From positions 1-24,985 of IMG/VR virus record IMGVR_UViG_3300045003_000005: a stretch of DNA of 24,985 nucleotides; one strand, written 5' to 3'. Positions 15,765 to 23,103 of this stretch are shown one piece after another. A model generated the notes under the pieces. It searched no databases, was not told the DNA's origin, and saw only the letters and a list, made by a program, of their open reading frames with translations. Position 1 is the first letter of the stretch; every line of letters starts with the position of its first letter. This stretch comes from a virus. The position numbers and the translations under genes were made by a program.

Positions 15765-16469
15765 ATGGGTACGGAAGAATTTTGGGTTCCAGCCGTCCTG
15801 GCCGCCGTAGGCACCGGGGCGAGCTACGTGAACCAACAGCAGGCCAACGAGCGGCAGAATGAGTCTGAGGTTCAGGCGATCCAGAACCAACAGGCCATCA
15901 CCGACAAGGCGAATCAGGCGACACGCGCGCTCACGCAGCAGATTGCGAAGAACAACCCGCAGTCTATTGCTGGCAAGGCGACGGGCGACTATGTGGCGCA
16001 ACTTCGGAAAAACGCGGCGGGCTCCACTCAAGGCGGCTCGACCACAGGAGGAGCGCAGACATTCGGTCAGTCAACATCCTCGTTGGCTCCGGTGTCTGCA
16101 AGCTCCCGCTACGCGAAGGACACCGCAGCCGCGCAGCAAGAGGTGCAGGACTACGGCGATACCTACGCCAAAGAGCTGGGCGATATCGACGCGGCAACGC
16201 GCATGCGTCAAAACGAGGGGCTATCCATGCAAACCTTGGGTACTCAGCTCAACACGCTGGGCGCTCAGAGCTACGGGCAGAACTTCGTTGACCAGCTCCG
16301 CGCGCAAGCGGCTGGCCAGACGAACCCATGGATCAGTTTGGCCTCCGGGTTGTTGGGCAACGCGGCTCGGGCGTACTCTATGAACGCTGGCGGCAAGACG
16401 CCGGGCTCCATCCCGTTCAGTTCAACATACGTCGGTGACACGACAGGCGCAACGGCAAACTACGCATAG
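15765..16469 (+). CDS. Internal virion / DNA ejection protein, T7 gp14-like candidate (234 aa)
   Basis: Starts MGTEEFWVPAVLAAVGTGASYVNQQQ: a short hydrophobic Ala/Gly helix (about residues 7-21) followed by long Gln/Asn/Glu-rich helix (to about 70), a Gly/Ser/Thr linker (about 86-110), and a second helical region (RYAKDTAAAQQEVQDYGDTYAKELG). This N-terminal hydrophobic helix plus Gln-rich coiled coil resembles T7 gp14, which forms the outer-membrane pore at DNA ejection. AGAGGACG precedes ATG 15765. Similarity is by architecture, not by a diagnostic motif. Confidence 0.65.
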   Translation: MGTEEFWVPAVLAAVGTGASYVNQQQANERQNESEVQAIQNQQAITDKANQATRALTQQIAKNNPQSIAGKATGDYVAQLRKNAAGSTQGGSTTGGAQTFGQSTSSLAPVSASSRYAKDTAAAQQEVQDYGDTYAKELGDIDAATRMRQNEGLSMQTLGTQLNTLGAQSYGQNFVDQLRAQAAGQTNPWISLASGLLGNAARAYSMNAGGKTPGSIPFSSTYVGDTTGATANYA

Positions 16470-16476
16470 GTGATTC

Positions 16477-17703
16477 ATGGCTGGTCTCGGAGACTTTCTA
16501 GCGGGCGTTGGTGGCGCTCCGGTCAATCGGCCGGGGCTTGAGGCGTTTGTCGCCAACAGCCAAGCAATGAACGGGCTGCGCACCGCGCAGACCGAGGAAG
16601 CGCTGTTGAATGCGCAGAACATACGCGACGAGCTGGACGCAAAGGGTCGCGTTGAGCAGGCGTTGGGTGACTTCCTGGGCACGCAGAACGATCCGCACGC
16701 CAAAGAGCACGCTTCGCTCATCAGCAACGTCATGCGCGCGAAGTTCGGCAGCTTCAAAGACTCTGAGGCTGGCCTTGGGGATGCACTGAAGAACATCAAC
16801 ACTCAGACCCTGATGAATCCGAACGCAGCCCCGGCTGCGCGCACGGCTGCGGACCAAGCCAACAACCCGAATGCCAACCCCTATCAGGTTGACCAAGGGC
16901 AGCTCATTCCGCGCTTTCAGGCGGACCCCAACCATCCGACCGTCATTCAGACGCCGGGCTCAGTGGCGACGCAGCACTCCCAGGAAGAGACTGCGCGGCT
17001 ACACGGCGCTCAGGCTGACGCGGGCGGCTTCAACCCCCATACGGCCGGCGTCAGCAGTTTGCCCCCTGAGCAGCAGGCGGCGATCCAACATGCTGTGGAC
17101 GAAGGGCGACTGAACTTCAAAGACATCAACAGCCGCAATGCGAACATCATCGGGAGCCTTGCGCTGAACAACCCGACGTACAACTTCAACCGTGCGGCGG
17201 CTGACGCGGCGTTGAGCCGGAACTCGACCTTCCAGCAGCGCGCCATGGTTGTGGACTCTCTGCCTGGGCTCATCTCGAACACGGCGTCGCTGGGCAAGAA
17301 GCTCAACTACCCGGACGTGCAGGTTGTTGGTCAGGCGAAGAAATGGCTGCTCGGACAGACCAACGACCCCGATCTGACGGAATACATGACCGCTCGCAAC
17401 GACGTGCTCATGAAGATCGCGAACGTCATGCGCGGCGTCGGTATGTCTGACAAGGCGCACGAGGCGGAAGTCGAGGCGATGAACCCGACTCTATCTCCGG
17501 CTGCACTCGATGCCTGGGTGAAGGGTCAGATGACCGCTATTGGTCCGTTGATGGAGGCGCAGAAACGTGCGGCTCACATTGGCGAGCCGGGCGTGAATGG
17601 CTCGACACCGCAAGGTGGAACGACTGCTGCCGCGCCACCGGGCAACGATCTGGCGGCTTTGGCGAAGGCCGAACTTCAACGTCGTGGGATTAAGGTGCCG
17701 TAA
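16477..17703 (+). CDS. Internal virion / ejection protein (408 aa)
   Basis: The N-terminus (MAGLGDFLAGVGG, then helical EEALLNAQNIRDELDAKGRVEQALGDFL) resembles helical ejection proteins. A Pro/Gln-rich middle (about 130-200) links to a helical C-terminal part (about 215-370; VDSLPGLISNTASLGKKLNYPDVQVVGQAKKWLLG, LMKIANVMRGVGMSDKAHEAEVEAM). No lytic transglycosylase motif was found. The AGGTGATTCATGG start context is nearly the same as that of the scaffold gene. The stop overlaps the next start (TAATG), coupling it to the largest ejection gene, so the two products probably act together, as P22 gp20/gp16 or T7 gp15/gp16 do. Confidence 0.62.
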   Translation: MAGLGDFLAGVGGAPVNRPGLEAFVANSQAMNGLRTAQTEEALLNAQNIRDELDAKGRVEQALGDFLGTQNDPHAKEHASLISNVMRAKFGSFKDSEAGLGDALKNINTQTLMNPNAAPAARTAADQANNPNANPYQVDQGQLIPRFQADPNHPTVIQTPGSVATQHSQEETARLHGAQADAGGFNPHTAGVSSLPPEQQAAIQHAVDEGRLNFKDINSRNANIIGSLALNNPTYNFNRAAADAALSRNSTFQQRAMVVDSLPGLISNTASLGKKLNYPDVQVVGQAKKWLLGQTNDPDLTEYMTARNDVLMKIANVMRGVGMSDKAHEAEVEAMNPTLSPAALDAWVKGQMTAIGPLMEAQKRAAHIGEPGVNGSTPQGGTTAAAPPGNDLAALAKAELQRRGIKVP

Positions 17704-20078
17704 TGGACCTGTCGCAACTTTCAACAGAGGACCTACAGGCGATCAGCAGCGGAGACATGAGTAAGGTCTCCGAGGCCGGTCTACGCTTGCTATCCGGTGC
17801 GCCGGCCGCTCCCACTGCGCCGAAGGAAGACCCGGCCAACATGAGTTTCGGCCGACAGCTTCTCGGCAACGCTGAGCTGGCCGGAAGCGCCATCGGTAAC
17901 ATTCCGCACGGGATCGCACATGCCGTGTCGGACCTATACCACCGGCTGAGCGGCGATCCCAACGCGAAGGACCCCAACTGGATCAACTCACTTCATGTGC
18001 CGACCGGAGAAGCCGGCCAGGAGTTGAGCCAAGCCCTCGGCAACAGTCTCACGCAGACAATCGACTCTACCGGCGCTGGCGGTGCGGTAGAGCGCGGCGT
18101 GAAAGCGATCAACGAGTACATGACAGGCGATCCAACGTCGCACACCCAGGCCATTGTGCAGGCGACAGCGCCGGCCGCGCTCGACATCGCCACCATCGCT
18201 GGTGCCAAGGGTATCCCCGGTGCTGTGCGCGGCGCTGCGGGTGATGTGGCAAACGCGGCTCGTGGTGTTGGGGAAGCCGTGCGCGGCACGGGTTTCGATA
18301 TCCCCGAGGAACCGAGTCCGGGTGACGTTGGGTTGAAAGCTCCAAGCAACCCGCCGTTGAAGCCACACCAACAGGTTGGCAACACGATCGGCAGCGCTGA
18401 GGCTGGTGTTCCCAAGGGAACACCGATCACTCCCGAGGCATTGGCCGAGGCGCGCAAGGCTCCTGGCGCTGTCATGGGGCGCGTCGCGGCAGCAACACCT
18501 GATGGCCCGATGAGCGCGGATGAGCTGGCGCAGCTCGACACCATTGGTGGCTCTGGCGTACCTGTCTCTGGCCAGGGCTCGATTGCCAACATCGAAGGTC
18601 TGCGCGGCAACCTGAAGAACATACTCGGGGCTGATGGTGTCACCGGCCGACAGAAAGTTGATTGGCTCCAAGCGCTCCGCACGAAGGGCTACAAAAACTC
18701 GGCTTCCCAGGACCCCGGTGCGCAGGAGTTGGGCGACGCTCAGCTCGACGCGGCCAACATACTCGAAGGTCACATCGAGCGAAGCTTGCCGAAAGATGCC
18801 GATGTTGATATCGACCAGTTCCGTGCCGCGCGCACTGCTCTGGCGAAGAACCACACCGTCGAGGCAGTCTCGAAGGGCGGCAACATCGACATGGCGGCAC
18901 TTGGCCGCATGTTTCAGCGCAACCCGAACCTGCTGACGGGCGGCCTGGGAATGCTCGGGCGCTTCGCGTCGGAGAACCCTGAACTGGTTGGCATGGGCAA
19001 CCGCTTTCAGGAGTCGCTGGGCGACATCGCCAATGGGGTGGACCTGACGAAGCCGGCGACGTGGCTCAAGCCCGTCACCGGAGTCGCCGGCCGGATTAAG
19101 GCAAATAGGGAAGCGGCGGCAGGAGTCGAGGCGGCGCAGCGCGCCTTCCCTGGAACCCCTCCCGAGCGCTTTGCGCCGATTGAGCGCGGACCCCCGCAAC
19201 CGCCGCCAGGGATGACGGCAGGCCCAATGGGCTCTCCGCCTGCGCCCGCTGGGCAGCCTGCCGACTTCTCACTCGCGGACGTGCTATCGCACGGCGTCGA
19301 GCAGAACCCGCCAGCGGGGCTCTCATTGGCTCCTGAAGTGGGTCTCGGCAATGAGCTGGCGGGCGTTACGTTCCGCAGCTCGCCCGAAGCTGTAGGGGCG
19401 CGGCCGGTGCAAGGCGGTGCCCCGCCGATGGCTCGGCGCTTTACAGACGACTTTGGTAACGAAGTGAATCCGAATGCGGAGCAGCCTCCTGCGCCGCCTA
19501 TGCTCGTCCAGCGTCTTGCTGGTGAGGCTCCGGCTACTGCCGATCGTGGCACGGTAAGCCGGTTAGGCAACATCCTAGCGGATATTGGCTCAGAAAGCCG
19601 CGTTGAGTCTACTCCTGTAGGCCAAGGGCGCTCCCCTACGTTCACTGGTGGTGTTCCCGAGGGAACACCGACCCGAACCGGCCCGACTCCGAAGGTTCAG
19701 CACGAAGTGGATGAGGAGACTGGCGCGCACACTGTCACTTCGAAGAACGGCGAGACGCACGGACAAGAAAGCGGCCCGTACCTGCTGGTCAAGAGGACCG
19801 ACACTGCAAAAGGCGCTCAGGGTAATGGTGAAGGCACCGCGAGAATGGAGGCGCTGATTCAGCAAGCCGAGGCTCGCGGGTTGAAGCTAGGCTCCGATGT
19901 GAGCGTATCGCCAGCTCAGGCGAAGGTGTACGAACGTCTCGGACGTATGGGATACCACGTCGTGAAAAACGACTTCGAGAAGTCCCCCACCACGGGCAAC
20001 CTTGTCTCGAAGGACCCTCGCAAGCCAGTGTTTGAGGTAAGCTCGCCGCTGGGCAGGGCGCTAGCGGCAGGGCAATGA
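17703..20078 (+). CDS. Large internal virion / ejection protein with C-terminal GNAT-like domain (791 aa)
   Basis: Largest protein of the ejection block. Residues about 40-180 are helical with small hydrophobic stretches. Residues about 290-470 include FRAARTALAKNHTVEAV at about 373-389 and GNIDMAALGRMFQRNPNLLTGGLGMLGRFA, a pattern I know from the C-terminal parts of large phage internal proteins. Residues about 470-680 are Pro/Ala/Gly-rich and probably disordered. The end (about 690-770) looks GNAT-like: QGNGEGTARMEALIQQAEARG (706 onward), SDVSVSPAQAKVYERLGRMGY (731 onward), where GxGxGT-like glycines would bind acetyl-CoA. A transglycosylase or protease motif was not found. Two identical-core palindromes encode GVPKGTP and GVPEGTP. 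DNA-ejection function is by context; the acetyltransferase call is tentative. Confidence 0.65.
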   Translation: MDLSQLSTEDLQAISSGDMSKVSEAGLRLLSGAPAAPTAPKEDPANMSFGRQLLGNAELAGSAIGNIPHGIAHAVSDLYHRLSGDPNAKDPNWINSLHVPTGEAGQELSQALGNSLTQTIDSTGAGGAVERGVKAINEYMTGDPTSHTQAIVQATAPAALDIATIAGAKGIPGAVRGAAGDVANAARGVGEAVRGTGFDIPEEPSPGDVGLKAPSNPPLKPHQQVGNTIGSAEAGVPKGTPITPEALAEARKAPGAVMGRVAAATPDGPMSADELAQLDTIGGSGVPVSGQGSIANIEGLRGNLKNILGADGVTGRQKVDWLQALRTKGYKNSASQDPGAQELGDAQLDAANILEGHIERSLPKDADVDIDQFRAARTALAKNHTVEAVSKGGNIDMAALGRMFQRNPNLLTGGLGMLGRFASENPELVGMGNRFQESLGDIANGVDLTKPATWLKPVTGVAGRIKANREAAAGVEAAQRAFPGTPPERFAPIERGPPQPPPGMTAGPMGSPPAPAGQPADFSLADVLSHGVEQNPPAGLSLAPEVGLGNELAGVTFRSSPEAVGARPVQGGAPPMARRFTDDFGNEVNPNAEQPPAPPMLVQRLAGEAPATADRGTVSRLGNILADIGSESRVESTPVGQGRSPTFTGGVPEGTPTRTGPTPKVQHEVDEETGAHTVTSKNGETHGQESGPYLLVKRTDTAKGAQGNGEGTARMEALIQQAEARGLKLGSDVSVSPAQAKVYERLGRMGYHVVKNDFEKSPTTGNLVSKDPRKPVFEVSSPLGRALAAGQ
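18405..18424 (+). repeat. 20-bp palindrome, copy 1 (inside ejection gene)
   Basis: GGTGTTCCC, AA, GGGAACACC: a perfect 9-bp inverted repeat with a two-base centre. In frame it encodes Gly-Val-Pro-Lys-Gly-Thr-Pro. As RNA it can form an 8-bp hairpin with a CAAG tetraloop. The second copy 1.24 kb downstream differs only in one centre base. Confidence 0.85.
19650..19669 (+). repeat. 20-bp palindrome, copy 2 (inside ejection gene)
   Basis: GGTGTTCCC, GA, GGGAACACC: identical to copy 1 apart from one centre base, on the same codon phase, encoding Gly-Val-Pro-Glu-Gly-Thr-Pro. I saw no third copy in the window. Confidence 0.85.
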
Positions 20079-20079
20079 C

Positions 20080-21165
20080 ATGGCAGGCAAGAAGGTACAG
20101 GTTCCGGTGTTGGGTGGGCTGCGTAAGGTCATCCAAGTACCCACCTCGCAAAACGTCGGCACTACCATTCAGGAGTTTGGCTCCCAGGTAGTGTCGCTGG
20201 CGCAGCTCAAAGCTGCGCTGGGCATCACCAACACGAAGACCACGACTACCGGAGGCGGCGGTTCTCTCGGAACCACGTCGCTGATCGTGGGTCCTGGCAT
20301 GTCTGGTGGCGGTGTACTGACCGGCGCGGTCAACATCGGTTTGCTCCAACCTATCTCGCCCGTCGTTTGGCAGGATGCCTTGTTGCCGGATGATTGGGTT
20401 GGTAGTGGTGGCTCGGGCGGTGGAAGCGGAGGTGGCGGTTTAAGCACGGTGGCCACTGCAAATTCCGTTACTGGGAATGGCACTACCGGATCACCAGCGC
20501 AGTTAGTTGGTGACTCCGCGTCGCCGGGCGCCAGCATGCTTTACGGCACGAATGGTTCAGGAACGAAAGGTTGGTACGCACAGCCGGGCGGAGGGGCATC
20601 AGGTCAGTGGACAAACATAGTGACGCAATCGTTTGCCTCCAGTACTACAGGCTGGGCCAGCAACGGAAGCGGCACGTGGGGCATAGTTAGCGGTGTGCTA
20701 AACCAGAGTGCTAACAATACAAATGGTCCATGCTTCATATATCAAACACAGATACCGTTTGCTCTTTGCAGAATTCAAGTAGATGTGATGCTTGTATCGG
20801 CGGGCTCCGGCAGCACCCAGGCAACAGGTTTTTGTTTGTCTAATTCTGCCTCCCCTGGCACTACACCGACTAACAATATTGTTGATGAGTGTATGCGATA
20901 TGTTTCTGGAACTCCTAACTACTCTTCTGACTATTTCGGCAGCTCAACGATAGCTTCCTTTGCGTACAATTGGGGCGCCAGAGACGTGTACCATCATCTG
21001 GAACTCATCATCAATGGGCTAGTGCGCATAGCTTATATCGATGGTGTTGCAGTCGGATCGTGGGTGGCCAATGGGAGCTATGCGCAATTTCAGTACTTCG
21101 GGCTGTTCGCGTATGGTGGCGCGGCAAACTTCAAGAATTTTACATTGGACACGCTCACGCCTTAG
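20080..21165 (+). CDS. Tail fibre / receptor-binding protein candidate (361 aa)
   Basis: Residues 1-60 (KKVQVPVLGGLRKVIQVPTS, then SLAQLKAALGI) look like an attachment domain. Residues about 60-175 are a Gly/Ser/Thr linker region with GSGGSGGGSGGGG, ending in ASMLYGTNGSGTKGWYAQPGGG, a segment typical of phage fibre shafts. Residues about 180-361 look like a lectin-type jelly roll (FASSTTGWASNGSGTWGIVSGVLNQ, IQVDVMLVSAGSG, HHLELIINGLVRIAYIDGVAVGSW), as in LamG/concanavalin-like carbohydrate-binding domains. The DNA for this last part is markedly AT-richer than its surroundings (see findings), a sign of module exchange. Expected to recognise the host surface. The identification is from architecture. 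Confidence 0.68.
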   Translation: MAGKKVQVPVLGGLRKVIQVPTSQNVGTTIQEFGSQVVSLAQLKAALGITNTKTTTTGGGGSLGTTSLIVGPGMSGGGVLTGAVNIGLLQPISPVVWQDALLPDDWVGSGGSGGGSGGGGLSTVATANSVTGNGTTGSPAQLVGDSASPGASMLYGTNGSGTKGWYAQPGGGASGQWTNIVTQSFASSTTGWASNGSGTWGIVSGVLNQSANNTNGPCFIYQTQIPFALCRIQVDVMLVSAGSGSTQATGFCLSNSASPGTTPTNNIVDECMRYVSGTPNYSSDYFGSSTIASFAYNWGARDVYHHLELIINGLVRIAYIDGVAVGSWVANGSYAQFQYFGLFAYGGAANFKNFTLDTLTP

Positions 21166-21177
21166 ACTTGGTGAATT

Positions 21178-21552
21178 ATGGCTACCCCGAACAAAATCCC
21201 GAACATTCAGCCGATTGCCATTGGCACATCGGTCTCGAACCTTTTGAACTGCGCGGTCAGCTCTTTGACCGGGCCGGTCGGCTTCACCTTGACGCAGCCG
21301 TGGCTGAACATTAAGCACATCCGTCTCAACAACAAGACGGGTGCGGCGATCACCGTAACGCTGTACAAAGGTGCCTCGGGCGCTTCGGCGGCCGGCACGG
21401 AGTTTGCGTTCTCGGCTGTGAGCATCCCAGCGAATAGCTCGCTGGACTACAACAGCCCAGGCACGCCGTTCTACTCAACCGATTTCCTCACGGGAGTTGC
21501 GAGCGCCACAGGCGTTACGATGAACGTCGAGGCCGAAGTTGGCTTCTCGTAA
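21178..21552 (+). CDS. Small beta-sandwich virion protein (124 aa)
   Basis: Thr/Ser/Ala/Gly-rich with clear alternating strands (IKHIRLNNKTGAAITVTLYKGASG, FAFSAVSIPANSSLDYNS, TGVTMNVEAEVGFS). No charged helix, no signal peptide. This looks like a small virion surface or tail accessory protein next to the fibre gene. No specific family recognised. GGTGAATTATGG at the start is a weak ribosome-binding context 12 bases after the previous stop. Confidence 0.6.
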   Translation: MATPNKIPNIQPIAIGTSVSNLLNCAVSSLTGPVGFTLTQPWLNIKHIRLNNKTGAAITVTLYKGASGASAAGTEFAFSAVSIPANSSLDYNSPGTPFYSTDFLTGVASATGVTMNVEAEVGFS

Positions 21553-21561
21553 AGGTGCAAC

Positions 21562-21867
21562 ATGGCAAATCTACGAATCACTGGTTTTATGGGACTTGGC
21601 GGCGGCCAAAACGACGACGTGCAAGCCGTCGCGGGACCACCGACTGAGGAACAGGTTGTTGCCATCGGCGGTGCTTCTGCGCCATCGGCGGCGTTCAACA
21701 AAAACACTACAATCGTGCGGCTACACGCTGAGGCTATCTGCGCCGTGTATGTCGGCGGTCAGAATCCGACTGCAACTGCTGGTCAAAGTGCGCGAATGCT
21801 CGCTGGCCAGACTGAGTATTTCCGGGTTTTGCCCGGTGATAAAGTTGCCGTCATTCAGGACACCTGA
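21562..21867 (+). CDS. Small virion-associated protein (101 aa)
   Basis: The middle and C-terminus read AAFNKNTTIVRLHAEAICAVYVGGQNPTATAGQSARMLAGQTEYFRVLPGDKVAVIQ, a beta-strand series with the NPTAT and LPGDKVAVI turns that I associate with small phage structural proteins of the tail or head-fibre region. The N-terminus is Gly-rich. AAAGGTG precedes ATG 21562. It probably works with the 124-aa neighbour. Exact role unknown. Confidence 0.6.
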   Translation: MANLRITGFMGLGGGQNDDVQAVAGPPTEEQVVAIGGASAPSAAFNKNTTIVRLHAEAICAVYVGGQNPTATAGQSARMLAGQTEYFRVLPGDKVAVIQDT

Positions 21868-21869
21868 CA

Positions 21870-22028
21870 ATGGTCGGCGTACTCGGAATGCTAGGCAATA
21901 TGCTATACCCTGATCCGATTCAACTCGGATTGCAGGCTAGCTCATCAGGCGCGGCTATTCTCACTGAAGCCGGCCCCGCTTTGGCGACGGAAAGCGGCTC
22001 AACTCTCGAAACGGAGAATGGTCCATGA
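21870..22028 (+). CDS. Small hypothetical protein with triple acidic repeat (52 aa)
   Basis: A 53-codon frame from ATG 21870 to TGA 22028, preceded by CAGGA with good spacing and two bases after the previous stop; its stop overlaps the next start (ATGA). The product begins MVGVLGMLGNMLYPDPIQLGLQ and ends in three short imperfect repeats: LTEAGPA, LATESGS, LETENGP. Leaving it out would leave an unusual 157-nt gap in a region of coupled genes, which supports it being real. No family is recognised; a short structural peptide or coupling element is possible. Confidence 0.6.
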   Translation: MVGVLGMLGNMLYPDPIQLGLQASSSGAAILTEAGPALATESGSTLETENGP

Positions 22029-22573
22029 AGACTCGTATACTTGCTTTTGCGCTCGGCATCGTTATTGCCGTCGCGGCGTTCGCTGATACCAAAATTAGCG
22101 CCCTTCCGGCTGCGTCCGCCCTGACAGGCACCGAAGTCGTGCCTATCGTTCAAAGCGGGGCGACCAAGGGGGCAACAGTCAACCAGATCGCAACTCGGGT
22201 GCTTACGGGTAACGCCGCCACGGCTACCGCCTTGGCGAGCGCACCGACCGCTTGTACCGCGCCGCAGTTTGCAACGGGTATCTCTGCCAACGGAAACTCG
22301 GTAGGCTGTGCAGCAGCTTACAGTGTGGCAACAACGACAAACATTGGAGGTTCGGCGTTAGCAGCCGGCGCTTGTGCATCTGGCACGGTTACTACGTCGG
22401 GCGTAACGACATCTACTTTGGTTGGTATCGTTGTGACACCGCAAACCTACCCCGGAGACGGGTTTACATGGTACGGCTATATCAGCGCCACCAACACTGT
22501 CACGGTGAAGGTATGCGCGATTGTAGCCGGTACACCGACTTCTTCGAGTTACGCGGTGCGAGTGCTGTTCTAA
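22025..22573 (+). CDS. Secreted tail-fibre-like protein with signal peptide (182 aa)
   Basis: The first 21 residues form a classical Sec signal: basic n-region (MKTR), hydrophobic core (ILAFALGIVIAVAAF), AFA cleavage site before Asp. The mature start DTKISALPAASALTGTEVVPIVQSGATKGATVNQI is the repeat motif common at the N-termini of phage fibre and adhesin proteins. The remainder is Thr/Ala/Gly/Val-rich beta sequence with four Cys (in CTAPQF, VGCAAA, ACASG, VCAIV) that could form disulfides in the periplasm. ATGA overlap with the preceding gene, GGAG at about 22014-22017. Why a virion-like protein should be exported is unclear; envelope display or a periplasmic assembly step are both guesses. 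Confidence 0.7.
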   Translation: MKTRILAFALGIVIAVAAFADTKISALPAASALTGTEVVPIVQSGATKGATVNQIATRVLTGNAATATALASAPTACTAPQFATGISANGNSVGCAAAYSVATTTNIGGSALAAGACASGTVTTSGVTTSTLVGIVVTPQTYPGDGFTWYGYISATNTVTVKVCAIVAGTPTSSSYAVRVLF

Positions 22574-22583
22574 GGAGATAGTC

Positions 22584-22958
22584 ATGGCCGCCGATCCGAT
22601 CACAGGTGCAGAGGAAGCTGTTTCGAGCATTGCGAACCTCGTCAGCAAATTCTTTCCTGACAAGACCGAAGTGGAAAAGGCTCAGCTCGCAGGTGTGCTT
22701 TCGATCATCCAAGGGCAGCTCGCGGCCAACACGGCTGAGGCGGCGCAGCCCGGCTTGCATTTCAGAGATGGTGCAGGTTGGGTGTGCGTCGCCGGGTTTG
22801 CACTTCTGGTGCTGAAAGCGCCAATCGAGTGGGCTTGCGCGCTCGCCGGCCATCCGATTACGCTGCCGGCTCCTGACACGAGCATCAGCACGGACATGCT
22901 GCTCGGGCTCCTCGGCTTGGGCGGAATGCACGTCTACCAGACGAGCAAGGGGAAGTGA
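22584..22958 (+). CDS. Holin, three-TM type (GTA_holin_3TM-like) (124 aa)
   Basis: Holins make inner-membrane lesions that release the endolysin at the programmed time. The sequence fits the gene-transfer-agent/phage 3TM holin pattern: helical lead with PDKTEVEKAQLAGVLSIIQGQLAANTAEA, then LHFRDGAGWVCVAGFALLVLKAPIEWA as a first hydrophobic hairpin and TDMLLGLLGLGGMHVYQTSKGK as the last membrane segment with a basic end. Size is usual. An excellent AAGGAGA site precedes ATG 22584. It opens the lysis cassette. The family is called from motif memory. Confidence 0.78.
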   Translation: MAADPITGAEEAVSSIANLVSKFFPDKTEVEKAQLAGVLSIIQGQLAANTAEAAQPGLHFRDGAGWVCVAGFALLVLKAPIEWACALAGHPITLPAPDTSISTDMLLGLLGLGGMHVYQTSKGK

Positions 22959-22959
22959 G

Positions 22960-23103
22960 ATGAACAGCAGTCTCAAATGGGCATGCACGAGCCTCGGGAC
23001 GTGCGTCGGGAGCTTCCTGGCATACGCTGTGCCGGTGTTGCAAGTTGTCGCGCTGTGCATCTCGATCTACGCCGGTATTCAGGCGTTGAGGTATAAGAAG
23101 TGA
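22960..23103 (+). CDS. Small membrane protein of the lysis cassette (47 aa)
   Basis: ATG 22960 is one base after the holin stop and follows AAGGGGAAGTGAG. The product has a short polar start, then hydrophobic LGTCVGSFLAYAVPVLQVVALCISIYAGIQAL (about 12-43) and a basic end RYKK, so one transmembrane helix or a short hairpin with positive-inside C-terminus. The stop is shared with the endolysin start in a GTGA overlap. It could be a second holin, an antiholin or a lysis regulator; sequence alone does not choose. Confidence 0.65.
   Translation: MNSSLKWACTSLGTCVGSFLAYAVPVLQVVALCISIYAGIQALRYKK

Noticed and set aside
14592-16031. Long antisense open frame opposite ejection genes (479 codons)
   Set aside because: Arg/Leu-rich low-information translation, spans four supported + strand genes and has no ribosome-binding site logic.
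17988-19199. Antisense open frame opposite the large ejection gene (403 codons)
   Set aside because: No recognisable motif; explained by codon bias of the + strand gene.
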